Assembly: GCA_910576975.1 (NCBI GenBank)
Contig: CAJTJY010000023.1
Location: 1-62,311, forward strand
DNA length: 62,311 nucleotides
Direction: 5' to 3'
DNA from: an uncultured Lachnospiraceae bacterium
Lineage (GTDB): Bacteria; Bacillota; Clostridia; Lachnospirales; Lachnospiraceae
In this document: positions 8,146 through 16,591 of the stretch, piece by piece
Layout: the number at the start of each line of letters is the position of its first letter
Position numbering within the stretch: position 1 is the stretch's first letter
Made by a program: the position numbers and the translations under genes
Notes under the pieces: model-generated
Databases searched by the model: none
Told to the model about the DNA's origin: nothing
The model's input: only the letters and a program-made list of their open reading frames with translations

Positions 8146-8314
8146 GTGCCAAAAAGCGCACAGAATGGAGGAAAGAGTGAAAGAATTAGCAAATTCTTTC
8201 ACAAACTACCTTTATGTGCTGAAAAGCGCACAGAATGGAGGAAAGAGTGAAAGAATTAGCAAATTCTTTCACAAACTACCTTTATGTGCCAAAAAGCGCG
8301 CAGAATGGAGGAAA
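8146..8314 (+). repeat. 70-bp tandem duplication of the pheS leader/ribosome-binding module (2 full copies + partial third)
   Basis: The phrase CAGAATGGAGGAAA recurs at 8161, 8231 and 8301, an exact 70-bp period. Copies are 8146-8215, 8216-8285 and the partial 8286-8314 that serves pheS. Each full copy has a short stem (GTGC...GCAC), a GGAGGA ribosome site, a GTG codon, and a perfect 11-bp hairpin GTGAAAGAATT/AATTCTTTCAC (8177-8202, 8247-8272), then AACTACCTTTAT. The third copy replaces GTG with the true pheS ATG. A related module lies in front of alr (54291-54334). Confidence 0.92.
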
Positions 8315-8320
8315 TTATGA
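8177..8320 (+). CDS. Short leader ORF translationally overlapping pheS (47 codons)
   Basis: A GTG at 8177, 5-10 nt after GGAGGA in repeat copy 1, opens a 47-codon frame beginning VKELANSFTNYLYV and running through copy 2. It stops at TGA 8318-8320, overlapping the pheS ATG (8317) as ATGA. This geometry allows translational coupling. The GTG lies inside the 5' arm of a perfect hairpin, so initiation may be hindered. Whether it is translated is not known; the amino-acid sequence arises from the repeat and has no recognised homologue. Confidence 0.35.
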   Translation: MKELANSFTNYLYVLKSAQNGGKSERISKFFHKLPLCAKKRAEWRKL

Positions 8321-9336
8321 AAGCGAAATTGGAACAGATCAAAGCAGAAGCAATCCGTGAGATTCAAAATTCTGACGGTCTTGCAAAATTAAACGACATT
8401 AGAGTTGCCTTTCTTGGCAAAAAAGGAGAACTGACTGCCGTCCTCAAAGGCATGAAGGACGTGTTGCCAGAAGAGCGGCCAATCATAGGGCAGTTGGTGA
8501 ATGATACCAGAGAGAACATTGAACGTCTGATTGAGGAGACGAAAGCTAAATTAGAGGCATCAGAGCGGGAGTTAAAGTTAAAGCAGGAAGTGATTGACGT
8601 AACCCTTCCAGCGAAAAAGAATCGGCTCGGGCATCGCCATCCCAATACCATCGCCTTAGAAGAGGTGCAACGAATTTTCATAGGCATGGGGTATGAAGTG
8701 GTGGAAGGACCTGAAGTGGAATATGACTATTATAATTTTGAAGCGTTGAATATTCCGGCAAACCATCCGGCAAAGGATGAGCAAGACACCTTTTATATTA
8801 ATGAGAAAATCGTATTGCGGACCCAGACTTCTCCGGTGCAGGTGCGCCAGATGGAAACAGGAAAATTGCCGATCCGCATGATTGCGCCAGGCAGGGTATT
8901 CCGTTCCGACGAGGTGGATGCAACCCATTCCCCGTCTTTCCATCAGATTGAAGGATTGGTGATTGATAAAAATATCACGTTTGCAGATTTGAAAGGAACG
9001 CTTGCAGAGTTTGCCAAAGAGCTGTTTGGCGAAGAGACAAAGGTCAAATTCCGTCCTCATCACTTTCCATTTACAGAGCCAAGCGCAGAGGTGGATGTGA
9101 CCTGCTTTAAATGCGGCGGCAAAGGCTGTAGATTTTGCAAAGGTTCTGGCTGGATTGAGATTTTAGGCTGCGGCATGGTGCACCCAAGGGTGCTTAAGAT
9201 GAGCGGCATCGACCCGCAGGAGTATTCAGGTTTTGCCTTTGGCGTTGGCTTGGAGCGTATTGCGCTGCTAAAATACGAGATTGACGACATGCGTCTTTTG
9301 TATGAGAATGACGACCGATTTTTAAAGCAGTTTTAG
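8317..9336 (+). CDS. pheS: Phenylalanyl-tRNA synthetase alpha subunit
   Basis: 339 residues from ATG 8317, with GGAGGA 6 nt upstream; a longer frame from 8284 runs through the repeat and is rejected. An N-terminal coiled coil (1-85) binds tRNA. The class II catalytic core carries motif 2 (GRVFRSDEVDATHSPSFHQ) and motif 3 (GFAFGVGLERIALL), plus HPNTIALEEVQRIF and a four-Cys cluster CFKCGGKGCRFC seen in many bacterial PheS. With PheT it forms the alpha2beta2 enzyme charging tRNA-Phe. It is the first gene of pheS-pheT-queA, under T-box control. Confidence 0.97.
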   Translation: MKAKLEQIKAEAIREIQNSDGLAKLNDIRVAFLGKKGELTAVLKGMKDVLPEERPIIGQLVNDTRENIERLIEETKAKLEASERELKLKQEVIDVTLPAKKNRLGHRHPNTIALEEVQRIFIGMGYEVVEGPEVEYDYYNFEALNIPANHPAKDEQDTFYINEKIVLRTQTSPVQVRQMETGKLPIRMIAPGRVFRSDEVDATHSPSFHQIEGLVIDKNITFADLKGTLAEFAKELFGEETKVKFRPHHFPFTEPSAEVDVTCFKCGGKGCRFCKGSGWIEILGCGMVHPRVLKMSGIDPQEYSGFAFGVGLERIALLKYEIDDMRLLYENDDRFLKQF

Positions 9337-9375
9337 TGTGGATAACAGGGAAGAGAAGAAAGGAATAATAGGATT

Positions 9376-11796
9376 ATGAATACATCATTATCATGGATCA
9401 AAGCCTACGTCCCAGATCTGGATGTAACGGCGCAAGAATATACAGATGGAATGACCCTTTCCGGCTCCAAGGTGGAGGGATTTAAGGAGCTTAATGCAGA
9501 TTTGGATAAAATTGTCATTGGGCAGATCACCAAGATTGAAAAACATCCAGATGCAGACAAGCTTGTGGTTTGCCAAGTAAACGTAGGGACTGGGGAAGAT
9601 ATCCAGATCGTTACAGGAGCTTCCAATGTGAGAGAGGGATATAAGGTTCCGGTAGTGTTGGACGGCGGGCGCGTGGCAGGAGGTCATGACGGCAAGAAGA
9701 CGCCAGGCGGAATTAAGATAAAAAAAGGAAAACTCAGGGGCGTGCTTTCCAACGGCATGATGTGCTCCATCGAGGAACTTGGTTCCACTAGGGAAATGTA
9801 CCCAGAAGCGCCAGAAGAAGGGATTTATATTTTCAAAGAGGATGCAGTGATTGGCGAGAGCGCTATCGCAGCATTGGGACTTGAAGACGTGGTATTCGAA
9901 TATGAAATCACTTCCAACCGGGTGGATTGCTTTGGCGTGATTGGTCTGGCGAGGGAAGCAGCGGCCACCTTTGACAAAGAGTTCAAGCCCCCTGTAGTGA
10001 CAGCGACTGGAAATAATGAGAATGTCAATGATTACATTAAGGTTCGTGTGGACGATGCAGAGCTTTGTCCAAGATATTGCGCAAGGGTGGTAAAAAATAT
10101 TAAAATCGCGCCCTCGCCCCAGTGGATGCAGCGGCGTCTGGCGTCCCAGGGAATCCGACCCATCAATAATATTGTAGACATTACCAATTATGTGATGGAA
10201 GAGTATGGGCAGCCAATGCATGCCTATGACTTAGATACGATAGCAGGGAGGCAGATTATCGTACGTCGTGCTGCGAAAGACGAGAAATTCGTGACCCTGG
10301 ATGGCCAGGAGCGTACCATGGACGATTCTGTGCTGATGATTTGTGATGGCGAAAAAGCGGTGGGAATCGCAGGCATTATGGGTGGTGAAAATTCGATGAT
10401 CACAGATAACGTACAGACGATGCTATTTGAAGCGGCATGTTTTGATGGAACCAATATCCGGCTCTCTAGCAAGAAAGTGGGACTTCGGACCGACGCTTCT
10501 GGCAAATTTGAAAAAGGGCTGGATCCTAACAATGCCATAGATGCAATTAATCGCGCCTGCCAGTTGATCGAGGAGCTTGGCGCCGGGGAAGTAGTCGGCG
10601 GCGTCGTGGATGTATACGGCAAGAGAAAAGAAGGCAGGAGAATTCCCTTTGACGCCGCAAAAGTCAATCAATTGCTGGGAACAGAGATTGACAAAGAGAC
10701 CATGCTGGGCTATTTTAAGAAAATAGATCTGGGTTATGACGAGCAGAAAGAGGAGGTTCTTGCGCCGTCCTGGAGGCAGGACTTGGAATGTCTTGCAGAC
10801 TTGGCGGAGGAAGTGGCAAGATTTTATGGCTATGACAATATTCCCACTTCTTTGCCGAAGGGAGAGGCAACCACGGGAAAGCTGTCTTTCAAGCTGAGGG
10901 TGGAGGCCTTGGCGAGGGATACGGCAGAGTTCTGCGGATTTAGCCAGGGAATGACTTACTCCTTTGAAAGTCCCAAAGTCTTTGACAAATTGTTGATTCC
11001 AGAGGACAGCGAGCTTCGCAATACCGTTGTGATCTCCAATCCCTTGGGAGAGGATTTTAGCATAATGCGCACCATATCTCTGCATGGAATGCTGACTTCT
11101 TTATCCACCAATTATAACCGTAGAAACAAAAATGTCCGTCTCTATGAACTGGGCAATATTTATCTGCCAAAACAGCTTCCAGTGACAGAGCTTCCCGAGG
11201 AACGGATGCAGTTTACGTTAGGAATGTATGGGGATGGTGATTTCTACACTATGAAAGGCGTGGTAGAAGAATTTTTTGACAAGGCTGGGCTTCATGGCAA
11301 AGAGAGTTATGACCCCAATGCCGGAAAACCATTCCTGCATCCAGGCAGGCAGGCAAATGTTATTTATGACGGCACAGTGGTGGGATATCTGGGAGAGCTT
11401 CATCCCCAGGTGGCAGATAATTATTCTATCAAGGAACGGGTTTATGTGGCTGTCGTTGATATGCCAGGAATTGTGGAATTGGCGAGCTTTGACCGAAAAT
11501 ATCAGGGAATTGCCAGATTCCCGGCAGTAAACCGGGACATCAGCATGGTGATGCCAAAGAATATCCTGGTTGGCGACGTGGAAAAGATTTTTGACGCAAA
11601 GGGCGGACAATATTTAGAGAGCTATGAGCTGTTTGATATCTATGAGGGCGCTCAGATTAAATCTGGCTTTAAGTCCGTGGCATATTCCCTGACATTCCGG
11701 GCAAAGGATAAAACGCTAGAAGAGGCAGATTATGCTCCTGCCATGGAAAAGATACTGAAGGCCTTAGAAGAAATGGGAATTGAATTAAGAAAGTAA
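9376..11796 (+). CDS. pheT: Phenylalanyl-tRNA synthetase beta subunit
   Basis: 806 residues, the expected length. It contains an N-terminal EMAP/tRNA-binding domain (about 40-155: IGQITKIEKHPDADKLVVCQVNVG), a B3/B4 editing region (about 210-390: ASQGIRPINNIVDITNYVM, GIAGIMGGENS), B5 (about 405-475), the inactive class II-like core (480-680) and a C-terminal ferredoxin-fold anticodon-binding domain (about 710-806: FPAVNRDISMVMP). It starts 39 bp after pheS and runs into queA with an 8-bp gap, so the three are one operon. It provides proofreading of mischarged Tyr-tRNA-Phe. Confidence 0.97.
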   Translation: MNTSLSWIKAYVPDLDVTAQEYTDGMTLSGSKVEGFKELNADLDKIVIGQITKIEKHPDADKLVVCQVNVGTGEDIQIVTGASNVREGYKVPVVLDGGRVAGGHDGKKTPGGIKIKKGKLRGVLSNGMMCSIEELGSTREMYPEAPEEGIYIFKEDAVIGESAIAALGLEDVVFEYEITSNRVDCFGVIGLAREAAATFDKEFKPPVVTATGNNENVNDYIKVRVDDAELCPRYCARVVKNIKIAPSPQWMQRRLASQGIRPINNIVDITNYVMEEYGQPMHAYDLDTIAGRQIIVRRAAKDEKFVTLDGQERTMDDSVLMICDGEKAVGIAGIMGGENSMITDNVQTMLFEAACFDGTNIRLSSKKVGLRTDASGKFEKGLDPNNAIDAINRACQLIEELGAGEVVGGVVDVYGKRKEGRRIPFDAAKVNQLLGTEIDKETMLGYFKKIDLGYDEQKEEVLAPSWRQDLECLADLAEEVARFYGYDNIPTSLPKGEATTGKLSFKLRVEALARDTAEFCGFSQGMTYSFESPKVFDKLLIPEDSELRNTVVISNPLGEDFSIMRTISLHGMLTSLSTNYNRRNKNVRLYELGNIYLPKQLPVTELPEERMQFTLGMYGDGDFYTMKGVVEEFFDKAGLHGKESYDPNAGKPFLHPGRQANVIYDGTVVGYLGELHPQVADNYSIKERVYVAVVDMPGIVELASFDRKYQGIARFPAVNRDISMVMPKNILVGDVEKIFDAKGGQYLESYELFDIYEGAQIKSGFKSVAYSLTFRAKDKTLEEADYAPAMEKILKALEEMGIELRK

Positions 11797-11804
11797 GGAA
11801 GAAT

Positions 11805-12869
11805 ATGGAAGTAAAAGATTTTTATTATGATCTTCCCCAGGAGCTGATCGCTCAAGATCCTCTGAAAGATCGTTCAAGCTCCCGGCTTTTGGTGATGCAA
11901 AAGGACAGCGGACAGTTGCAACATCGTCATTTTTGTGACATTTTGGAGTATTTAAAGCCGCAGGACTGTCTGGTAATCAATAATACCAAAGTGATTCCCG
12001 CAAGGCTTTTCGGGGAGCGGGAGGGCACCCAGGCAAAGATAGAGATTCTTCTATTGAAGAGGAAAGAAAAGGATCTCTGGGAAACCCTGGTAAAGCCTGG
12101 AAAGAAAGCAAGGCCTGGCACGAGGATTCTCTTTGGACAAGGATTGCTGACGGGAGAAGTGGAGGACGTGGTAGAAGATGGCAACCGCCTGATCCGCTTC
12201 TCCTATGAAGGGATTTTTGAGGAGATTTTGGATCAGCTGGGACAGATGCCTTTGCCGCCCTATATCACGCATCAACTAGAGGATAAAAACCGTTATCAGA
12301 CTGTGTATGCTAAATATGACGGCTCGGCGGCTGCTCCTACGGCAGGGCTTCATTTTACGCCGGAGCTTTTAAAAAACATTGAGGCCAAAGGCGTAAGCAT
12401 TGCAGAAATAACGCTCCATGTGGGCCTTGGAACCTTTCGTCCAGTGAAAGCAGAGCAGGTGCGGGAGCATCATATGCATTCGGAATTTTACCAGTTGGAC
12501 GAACAAGCGGCAGAGATCATCAATGAGACAAAACGAAAGGGCGGCAGAGTGATCTGCGTAGGAACCACAAGCTGCCGCACAGTGGAGTCTGTGGCGGCAA
12601 GGATTGAGGCAGAAAGCTGGCAAAATGATGCGCGGCAAAACAAGCTATGGGTAAAGCCTTGCAGCGGATGGACAGATATTTTTATTTATCCAGGCTATCA
12701 GTTTCAGGTGCTAGACGCCTTGATTACCAATTTTCATCTTCCAGAATCCACTTTGGTGATGCTGGTGTCTGCCCTTGCTGGCAGAGAGCAGGTTTTACAT
12801 GCATATCGGACTGCCGTGGAGGAAAAGTACCGCTTTTTCAGCTTTGGGGATGCGATGCTTATTATTTGA
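11805..12869 (+). CDS. queA: S-adenosylmethionine:tRNA ribosyltransferase-isomerase (queuosine pathway)
   Basis: 354 residues; ATG 11805 after AAGGAAG. It starts MEVKDFYYDLPQELIAQDP and has family signatures SSRLLVM, VINNTKVIPARL, TAGLHFTP, HVGLGTFRPV and TNFHLPESTLVMLV. QueA transfers and isomerises the ribosyl of AdoMet onto preQ1 at tRNA position 34 to give epoxyqueuosine. No other queuosine gene is in the window. It is co-transcribed with pheST. A long hairpin element with a T-rich tail lies 80 bp downstream and would end the operon. Confidence 0.96.
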   Translation: MEVKDFYYDLPQELIAQDPLKDRSSSRLLVMQKDSGQLQHRHFCDILEYLKPQDCLVINNTKVIPARLFGEREGTQAKIEILLLKRKEKDLWETLVKPGKKARPGTRILFGQGLLTGEVEDVVEDGNRLIRFSYEGIFEEILDQLGQMPLPPYITHQLEDKNRYQTVYAKYDGSAAAPTAGLHFTPELLKNIEAKGVSIAEITLHVGLGTFRPVKAEQVREHHMHSEFYQLDEQAAEIINETKRKGGRVICVGTTSCRTVESVAARIEAESWQNDARQNKLWVKPCSGWTDIFIYPGYQFQVLDALITNFHLPESTLVMLVSALAGREQVLHAYRTAVEEKYRFFSFGDAMLII

Positions 12870-12947
12870 CATAGAGTGTTAGTTTTGTGAGGCTGGATTG
12901 TTGCTTCCAGGAAACGACATATAGTGATTTTGCCAAGGGCAGAAAGC

Positions 12948-13053
12948 AAAGAGGTTGTTGTAAATTAAAGCCTATATACAGTATGGATGAGATTCAGATA
13001 TTTTGATTTCCATATCTTGTATATAGAGGCTTGATTTGCAACAACCTCTTTTT
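12948..13053 (+). terminator. Long imperfect hairpin element with T-tail behind queA (repeat family B)
   Basis: AAAGAGGTTGTTG (from 12948) pairs with CAACAACCTCTTT (from 13039), and the stem continues inward through AAATTAAAGCC and CTATATACA against TGTATATAGAGGC. The apex is about 25 nt. TTTTTC follows. The unusually long stem (about 40 bp per side) exceeds a simple terminator. A related element, partly in the opposite orientation, occurs at 36142-36243 (shared AATCTCATCCATA and GTATATA-type segments). Confidence 0.75.
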
Positions 13054-13126
13054 CTGGTCTTTGCTCATATTTTAATCGAAGTGATGGATAAAAATGGTAT
13101 AAATGGAAAAAAATGGTAAAAATTTA

Positions 13127-13155
13127 TTGAGATAGAAAGAGGGAAGTAGTATAAT
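13127..13155 (+). promoter_or_regulatory. Promoter of the IbrA/IbrB-like pair
   Basis: TTGAGA (13127-13132), 17-bp spacer, perfect TATAAT (13150-13155). The gene starts 97 bp further on, leaving an untranslated leader of about 90 nt. Confidence 0.75.
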
Positions 13156-13251
13156 AGCAGATAGCGTGAAATTAGAGCATGGTATGAAAATGTTCTAAGA
13201 AAGAAAATAACATACGCCAATTTGCACAAGATAAGAAGGTGAAGCCATAGG

Positions 13252-14571
13252 ATGATACGGGAATACCAGAAGGAAAATGTATATGAAGCACTTCAACAAC
13301 GTTTTCATTTTCTATTTCAAGAATTTGAAAATATCTATGTTTCTTTCAGCGGAGGAAAGGACAGCGGGCTATTGCTGAATTTACTACTGGATTTTAAGCG
13401 CCAGCACTATCCCGAGCGGCTGATCGGCATGTTTCATCAAGATTTTGAGGCACAGTACACTTTGACAACAGAATATGTAGAGCAGACGTTTCGGCAACTG
13501 GAGCATGAGGTGGATCCTTATTGGGTTTGCCTGCCAATGGCTACGAGGACGGCGCTTAGTAATTATGAAATGTATTGGTACCCTTGGGATGATGCCAAAA
13601 AAGATATCTGGGTTCGGCCAATGCCAAAGCATTCTTATGTGATCAATATGGATAATCCATTTCATCATTATCGTTACCGGATGCCTCAGGAGGATTTGGC
13701 AAAACAGTTCAGCAGATTTTACAAAGAGCGCCACAGCAGGGGAAAGACGGTGTGTTTGCTGGGAATGCGGGCGGAGGAATCTCTGCAGCGTTACAGCGGA
13801 TTTCTAAATAAGAAGTATGGCTATATGGGGGAGTGCTGGATATCCAAGCAGTTTAAAGACGTCTGGACCGCCTCTCCGCTTTATGATTGGACAAATAATG
13901 ACGTGTGGGCGGCATACTATCAGTTTGGATATAAATATAACAGATTGTATGACTTATATTACAAAGCAGGATTGAATCCCAGCCAGATGCGAGTAGCTTC
14001 CCCGTTTAACGATTATGCCAAGGATAGCCTGAATCTCTATCGGGTGATTGATCCAGAGATTTGGACTAGGCTGGTGGGAAGAGTGCGGGGAGCGAATTTT
14101 ACTGCGGTTTATGCCCGGACGAAAGCGATGGGATATCGGAGCATTTCTCTGCCAGAGGGGCATACCTGGGAATCTTACACTAAATTTCTGCTGGATACTC
14201 TGCCAATACGGATTCGCAATAATTATGTTAAAAAATTCATGACTTCTATTAAATTCTGGCATGAGACGGGAGGAGGGCTATCAGAAGAAACCATTCAAGA
14301 ACTGATAGACCGGGGTTATCATATTCAGAGAAATGGAGTTTCTAATTATACCTTAAATAAAAATTCCAGAGTTATTTTTATTGGGAAGATACCAGATCAT
14401 ACGGATGACATTAAATCCACGAAAGATATTCCGAGCTGGAAGAGAATGTGCTACTGTATCTTGAAGAATGACCATATCTGCAGATTTATGGGATTTGGCT
14501 TGTCCAAGAAAGAACAGGAACAGATTGATCTTATACGAAGAAAGTATGGAGGATTTGTAAATGAGAGATAG
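13252..14571 (+). CDS. PAPS-reductase-like PP-loop protein (DUF3440), IbrA-like
   Basis: 439 residues. The adenylate-binding PP-loop SGGKDS is at 33-38 (IYVSFSGGKDSGLLLNLLL), as in PAPS reductases, tRNA thiolases and DndC. The long C-terminal part (CLLGMRAEESLQRYSG, WTASPLYDWTNNDVWAAY, VASPFNDYAKDSLN) fits the DUF3440/IbrA subgroup. It overlaps the downstream ParB-like gene by 11 bp, the arrangement of enterobacterial ibrA-ibrB, which activate eib genes there. The biochemical reaction of IbrA is not established. Adenylation of a substrate using ATP is expected from the PP-loop, but DNA or nucleotide modification is inference. No dnd genes are nearby. Confidence 0.85.
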   Translation: MIREYQKENVYEALQQRFHFLFQEFENIYVSFSGGKDSGLLLNLLLDFKRQHYPERLIGMFHQDFEAQYTLTTEYVEQTFRQLEHEVDPYWVCLPMATRTALSNYEMYWYPWDDAKKDIWVRPMPKHSYVINMDNPFHHYRYRMPQEDLAKQFSRFYKERHSRGKTVCLLGMRAEESLQRYSGFLNKKYGYMGECWISKQFKDVWTASPLYDWTNNDVWAAYYQFGYKYNRLYDLYYKAGLNPSQMRVASPFNDYAKDSLNLYRVIDPEIWTRLVGRVRGANFTAVYARTKAMGYRSISLPEGHTWESYTKFLLDTLPIRIRNNYVKKFMTSIKFWHETGGGLSEETIQELIDRGYHIQRNGVSNYTLNKNSRVIFIGKIPDHTDDIKSTKDIPSWKRMCYCILKNDHICRFMGFGLSKKEQEQIDLIRRKYGGFVNER

Positions 14572-15187
14572 TGTTTATAAAAGCCCTGCCTATCAAGTGA
14601 TTTCGGTGCCAGTAGAAAAAATCGTCCCCAATACATATAATCCGAACGCTGTTGCGCCGCCAGAAATGCGGCTCTTATATGACAGCATCAAAGAAGATGG
14701 CTATACCATGCCCATAGTTTGTTACTATTCCAAGGTTCAGGACGTCTATGTGATTGTAGATGGCTTCCATCGCTATCAGATTATGCTCAACCATAAAGAC
14801 ATTTATAAACGAGAAAATGGAATGCTTCCAGTGACGGTAATTGACAAGCCGCTTTCTAACCGAATGGCGAGCACGATACGGCATAACCGTGCCAGGGGCA
14901 GCCATGACGTGGATCTGATGAGTAACATTGTCAAAGAGCTTCATGAAATTGGCAGGTCTGACGCCTGGATATCCAAACATATGGGGATGAGCCGGGACGA
15001 GATACTGCGTCTAAAGCAGATTACGGGATTGACAGAGCTGTTCCGGGATATTAAGTTTGGTCAGGCATGGAAGCCTGCAGAAGATATGATACAAAAAACA
15101 AAGAGGCGGGGGCGAAAACAATCTGAGGAGACAATGGAAAAGCAGCCAGAACAGGGAGAAAGTATTACAGATCAGGAGGAAGGATAG
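14561..15187 (+). CDS. ParB/Srx-fold nuclease-like protein, IbrB-like
   Basis: 208 residues; ATG 14561 inside the end of the IbrA-like gene, after a GGAGGA site, so translation is coupled. The ParB N-terminal fold shows VPVEKIVPNTYNPN (17-30), LYDSIKEDGYTMPIV (39-53) and the signature DGFHRY at 67-72, in place of the GERRxRA box of true ParB. A helix-turn-helix-like segment (SDAWISKHMGMSRDEILRLK) follows, then a charged tail. There is no ParA or parS context. It pairs with the IbrA-like PP-loop protein. In the ibrAB precedent both are needed for regulatory activity; a nucleotide-hydrolysing Srx fold is plausible. Confidence 0.85.
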   Translation: MRDSVYKSPAYQVISVPVEKIVPNTYNPNAVAPPEMRLLYDSIKEDGYTMPIVCYYSKVQDVYVIVDGFHRYQIMLNHKDIYKRENGMLPVTVIDKPLSNRMASTIRHNRARGSHDVDLMSNIVKELHEIGRSDAWISKHMGMSRDEILRLKQITGLTELFRDIKFGQAWKPAEDMIQKTKRRGRKQSEETMEKQPEQGESITDQEEG

Positions 15188-15188
15188 A

Positions 15189-15239
15189 AGATTCTCTAAT
15201 AGGACGATGCCGACGAGTTCCTATTAGAGAATCTTTTTA
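15189..15239 (+). terminator. Intrinsic terminator after ibrB-like gene
   Basis: AGATTCTCTAATAGGA (15189-15204) pairs perfectly with TCCTATTAGAGAATCT (15219-15234) over a 14-nt loop, followed by TTTT. It separates the pair from convergent aroA. Confidence 0.9.
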
Positions 15240-15256
15240 CCTTTTAATAAATTCTT

Positions 15257-16567
15257 TTAACGAGTGAGAGCGAGAAGATCCTCGTAGAAAGAAGGGTAGG
15301 AGATAACGGTGCAGTTCCTGTCGTCCAGCGTAGTCTCTCCAGTGGCGTTAAGCCCTGCGATAGTAAATGCCATGGCAATACGGTGATCCTGGTGTGTGCG
15401 GATCAAGGCTCCGTGCAGCGGTTTTCCTCCTTCGATAATCATGCCATCCTGCGTGGGGGTAACGGAAGCGCCCATGGCGGTTAAATTTTCTGTTACAACA
15501 GCAATGCGGTCAGATTCCTTTACTTTTAATTCCTGGGCATCGCCGATCACCGTGGTGCCGTCGGCAAAAGCAGCCATCACAGCGAGAACGGGAATCTCGT
15601 CAATCAAAGCAGGGATCAGGCTGCCGTCGATCGTGGCGCTGTGCAAAGAACTGCTTTTTACTAGAATGTCTGCCACAGGCTCTCCAGAAACAGTCCGTTC
15701 ATTGTGCAGTGTCAAATTTCCACCCATCGCAAGCGCTGCTTTCAAAATGCCGTTTCTGGTGGGATTAACGCCCACGTTTTGAATTAAAATCTCTGAGTGC
15801 GGCGTGATCAGTCCCAAGGCGATAAAATAAGCTGCAGAAGAAATGTCTCCAGGTACATGAATCTGCTGTCCTTCCAGTGCAGGTTCCGGCTTGACAGAGG
15901 CGGTTGTGCTTATGGAGGTGATTTCTGCGCCAAAGCCAGCCAGCATCCGTTCCGTGTGATCTCTGGACAATATCGGTTCTGTGACGCTGGTTTCTCCCTG
16001 GGCGTACAGGCCGGCAAGAAGAACGGCGGACTTCACTTGGGCGGAAGCGACGGGGGATGTATAATGTATGCCAGTAAGCTTGCCTCCTTTTATCGTAAAA
16101 GGGGCGCAGCCAGAAGCAGCGGGCTTTTTGGATGCGGGAAAAACAGCAGGTTCCCAGCACTGAAAATCAGCCCCCATTTGAGAGAGCGGGGTAAAGATTC
16201 GTTTCATGGGGCGCTTGCGAATAGAGGCGTCTCCATCCAAGATGCTTTCAAAGGGCTGTCCAGCGAGGATGCCGGAGATCAGCCGCATGGTAGTCCCGCT
16301 GTTGCCCACGTCTAAGATTTGGGCAGGCGCTTGTAACCCGTGGAGGCCTTTTCCATGGACCAGAACGCATGTCCCCTGGCTTTCCATGGAGATCCCAAGC
16401 TTCTGAAAACAGGAAATGGTAGAGCGGCAGTCTGCTCCCTGCAAAAAATTTGTGATTTCCGTCAATCCGTTGGAAATAGCTCCAAACATGATGCCTCTGT
16501 GTGAAATGGATTTATCACCGGGAACAGATAATTCTCCCCGAAAAGAATAAGAATTTGTAATTTTCAT
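15257..16567 (-). CDS. aroA: 5-enolpyruvylshikimate-3-phosphate synthase
   Basis: 436 residues on the minus strand. Signatures are PGDKSISHRGIMFGAISNG (phosphoenolpyruvate/shikimate site, near residues 17-35), LDVGNSGTTMRLISGIL, DGDASIRKRPMKRI and VKESDRIAV, and the C-terminal DHRIAMAFTIAGL. It catalyses the sixth step of the shikimate pathway. The gene starts 24 bp after tyrA on the same strand with a GAGGT site, so tyrA-aroA is an operon for aromatic amino-acid synthesis. Confidence 0.97.
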   Translation of the reverse strand: MKITNSYSFRGELSVPGDKSISHRGIMFGAISNGLTEITNFLQGADCRSTISCFQKLGISMESQGTCVLVHGKGLHGLQAPAQILDVGNSGTTMRLISGILAGQPFESILDGDASIRKRPMKRIFTPLSQMGADFQCWEPAVFPASKKPAASGCAPFTIKGGKLTGIHYTSPVASAQVKSAVLLAGLYAQGETSVTEPILSRDHTERMLAGFGAEITSISTTASVKPEPALEGQQIHVPGDISSAAYFIALGLITPHSEILIQNVGVNPTRNGILKAALAMGGNLTLHNERTVSGEPVADILVKSSSLHSATIDGSLIPALIDEIPVLAVMAAFADGTTVIGDAQELKVKESDRIAVVTENLTAMGASVTPTQDGMIIEGGKPLHGALIRTHQDHRIAMAFTIAGLNATGETTLDDRNCTVISYPSFYEDLLALTR

Positions 16568-16591
16568 GTTGATTACCTCGCAAACATTGTC

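Noticed and set aside
8146..8314. The 70-bp direct repeats as a CRISPR array
   Set aside because: The units are contiguous with no variable spacers, number only two and a half, and contain ribosome-binding sites that belong to pheS.
13252..15187. IbrA/IbrB-like pair as a dnd phosphorothioation operon
   Set aside because: No cysteine desulfurase (DndA/IscS), DndD or DndE is nearby and the PP-loop protein is of the DUF3440 type; only a loose analogy is justified.
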